Assembly (NCBI GenBank): GCA_910585095.1
Contig: CAJUBU010000001.1
Location: 1-64,000, forward strand
DNA length: 64,000 bases
From: an uncultured Lachnospira sp.
Lineage (GTDB): Bacteria > Bacillota > Clostridia > Lachnospirales > Lachnospiraceae
Direction of reading: 5' to 3'
Shown: positions 63,408 through 64,000 of the stretch, in pieces
Position numbering within the stretch: position 1 is the first letter of the stretch
How the letters are laid out: the number at the start of each line of letters is the position of its first letter
Program-made: the position numbers and the translations under genes
Notes under the pieces: generated by a model
The model's database searches: none
Seen by the model: the letters and a program-made list of their open reading frames with translations, nothing else
Told to the model about the DNA's origin: nothing

Positions 63408-63491
63408 CCTCATTTCTGCACAATATTCGTCTTTGCACATACGATTTAATTTTATCCGAGAAATCTCTTACTTGATTTATTATCGCTGTGC
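63408..63491 (-). repeat. Structured leader repeat A, enolase copy
   Basis: GCACA (63487-63491, minus) pairs with TGTGC (63418-63422), and the tail GCAGAAATGAGG is identical to the rtcB copy. The middle has diverged. Confidence 0.5.
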
Positions 63492-63625
63492 TAAATCATA
63501 CAATATTAGTGTACGCATATTTTTAAAAATTAAACTTTATTATTTGCTAAAATTAGACTATAATAACATTTAATGACAGTTGTTTTACATATATAACAAT
63601 CATTTTAAAAAATAAAAAATACATT

Positions 63626-63654
63626 TTGACACAAGCCTTATACTATTGTAAATA
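63626..63654 (+). promoter_or_regulatory. Promoter of the right-edge membrane protein
   Basis: A perfect TTGACA (63626-63631) and TAAATA (63649-63654) with a 17-bp spacer, about 40 bp before the start codon. Confidence 0.55.
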
Positions 63655-63694
63655 CTATTTTTTATTATTGGCAAGTTAAAAAAAAGGAAGCAAT

Positions 63695-64000
63695 ATGAAA
63701 AAAAATTTATCTATTCAGCGCAAAATTATTTTATTTTTACTAAATTTTATTATGATTATCAATCTTTTAATAATGGGAATAAGCTTTCAATTAAAAAATA
63801 TTGTTGCTGATACTCTATGTACCCAAACAGTATCCGAGGCAATTTGTAATAAAATTATTGATATTGTTAAAGAAAATTTAGGTATTAATACTGACAAATT
63901 TAAAAATATTGAAGATGCAATAACAGAAAATGATTATATTGAAGATATCACTTCAAAATATATAGAATCTATTATAGAGCAGTTAAATAATGGAAGTACT
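63695..64000 (+). CDS. Membrane protein, N-terminal part only
   Basis: The first 102 residues run off the right edge with the frame open. A basic start MKKNLSIQRK precedes one transmembrane segment (about 11-34) and an acidic, helical outside region. This start is typical of chemotaxis receptors and sensor kinases, but no diagnostic domain is inside the window. AAGGAAG lies 5 nt before the ATG. Confidence 0.65.
   Translation, partial: MKKNLSIQRKIILFLLNFIMIINLLIMGISFQLKNIVADTLCTQTVSEAICNKIIDIVKENLGINTDKFKNIEDAITENDYIEDITSKYIESIIEQLNNGST

Noticed and set aside
1..64000. CRISPR array, prophage or integron
   Set aside because: No regularly spaced direct repeats, cas genes, integrase, terminase or structural phage genes were seen.

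Overview
The window looks like a chromosomal segment of a low-GC Gram-positive anaerobe of the Clostridia, most likely a Lachnospiraceae member. This is inferred from AT-rich intergenic DNA, strong GGAGG-type ribosome binding sites, the non-mevalonate isoprenoid gene ispD, long-form HPF, a dockerin-bearing secreted protein, MBOAT/DHHW/DUF4358 gene groups and a PocR-domain hybrid kinase. No phage, plasmid or CRISPR locus is visible. Most genes lie on the minus strand, as expected for a replichore arm copied right to left.

Left part (1-20.3 kb, nearly all minus) is housekeeping. It starts with an rRNA-type promoter and leader running off the left edge, then tRNA-Ser(UGA). Next are ispD and the t6A/RimI group (tsaD, rnz, rimI, tsaB, tsaE), interrupted between tsaE and tsaB by a secreted dockerin/solute-binding protein. 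Then follow a YcxB-like protein, tex, lysC, hom, an ACT-domain regulator, malQ, cheW, prfB (without the usual programmed frameshift) and secA.

Middle part. At 20.5-26.1 kb (plus strand) a cell-envelope module combines an SGNH-hydrolase-like protein, a DUF4358-type lipoprotein, an ECF sigma factor with an RsiV-like anti-sigma factor, an MBOAT O-acyltransferase and its DHHW partner. This resembles a lysozyme-stress acetylation system. Then come hpf, a cluster of perfect DnaA boxes without dnaA, three tandem GNAT genes, and a small transcription unit encoding a cysteine-rich peptide. Beyond it a secreted papain-like protease is flanked by three paralogous membrane-anchored proteins. An SDR/serine-hydrolase pair, a DUF3880-type glycosyltransferase and a secreted protein with a 43-residue companion peptide follow.

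Right part (37.9-64 kb) holds a tRNA-dihydrouridine synthase with a heterodimeric ABC exporter, an ECF transporter S component, a DHH phosphoesterase, and a signalling operon (NSS transporter, DUF308 protein, response regulator, PocR hybrid kinase). It also holds a cell-wall operon (alpha/beta hydrolase, membrane-anchored MurF-like ligase, ddl), a MATE exporter, RtcB RNA ligase near KptA 2'-phosphotransferase, a sugar O-acetyltransferase, an S41-like peptidase, enolase and the start of a membrane protein.

The most unusual signal is a dispersed, structured leader element. At least nine genes of unrelated function carry a stem-loop that closes immediately before a near-invariant GCAGAAATGAGG-type Shine-Dalgarno sequence, and a second family with the same layout precedes two further genes. 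Several stem pairs appear to covary. Other small repeats, some resembling non-autonomous IS200/IS605-type elements, lie between genes.
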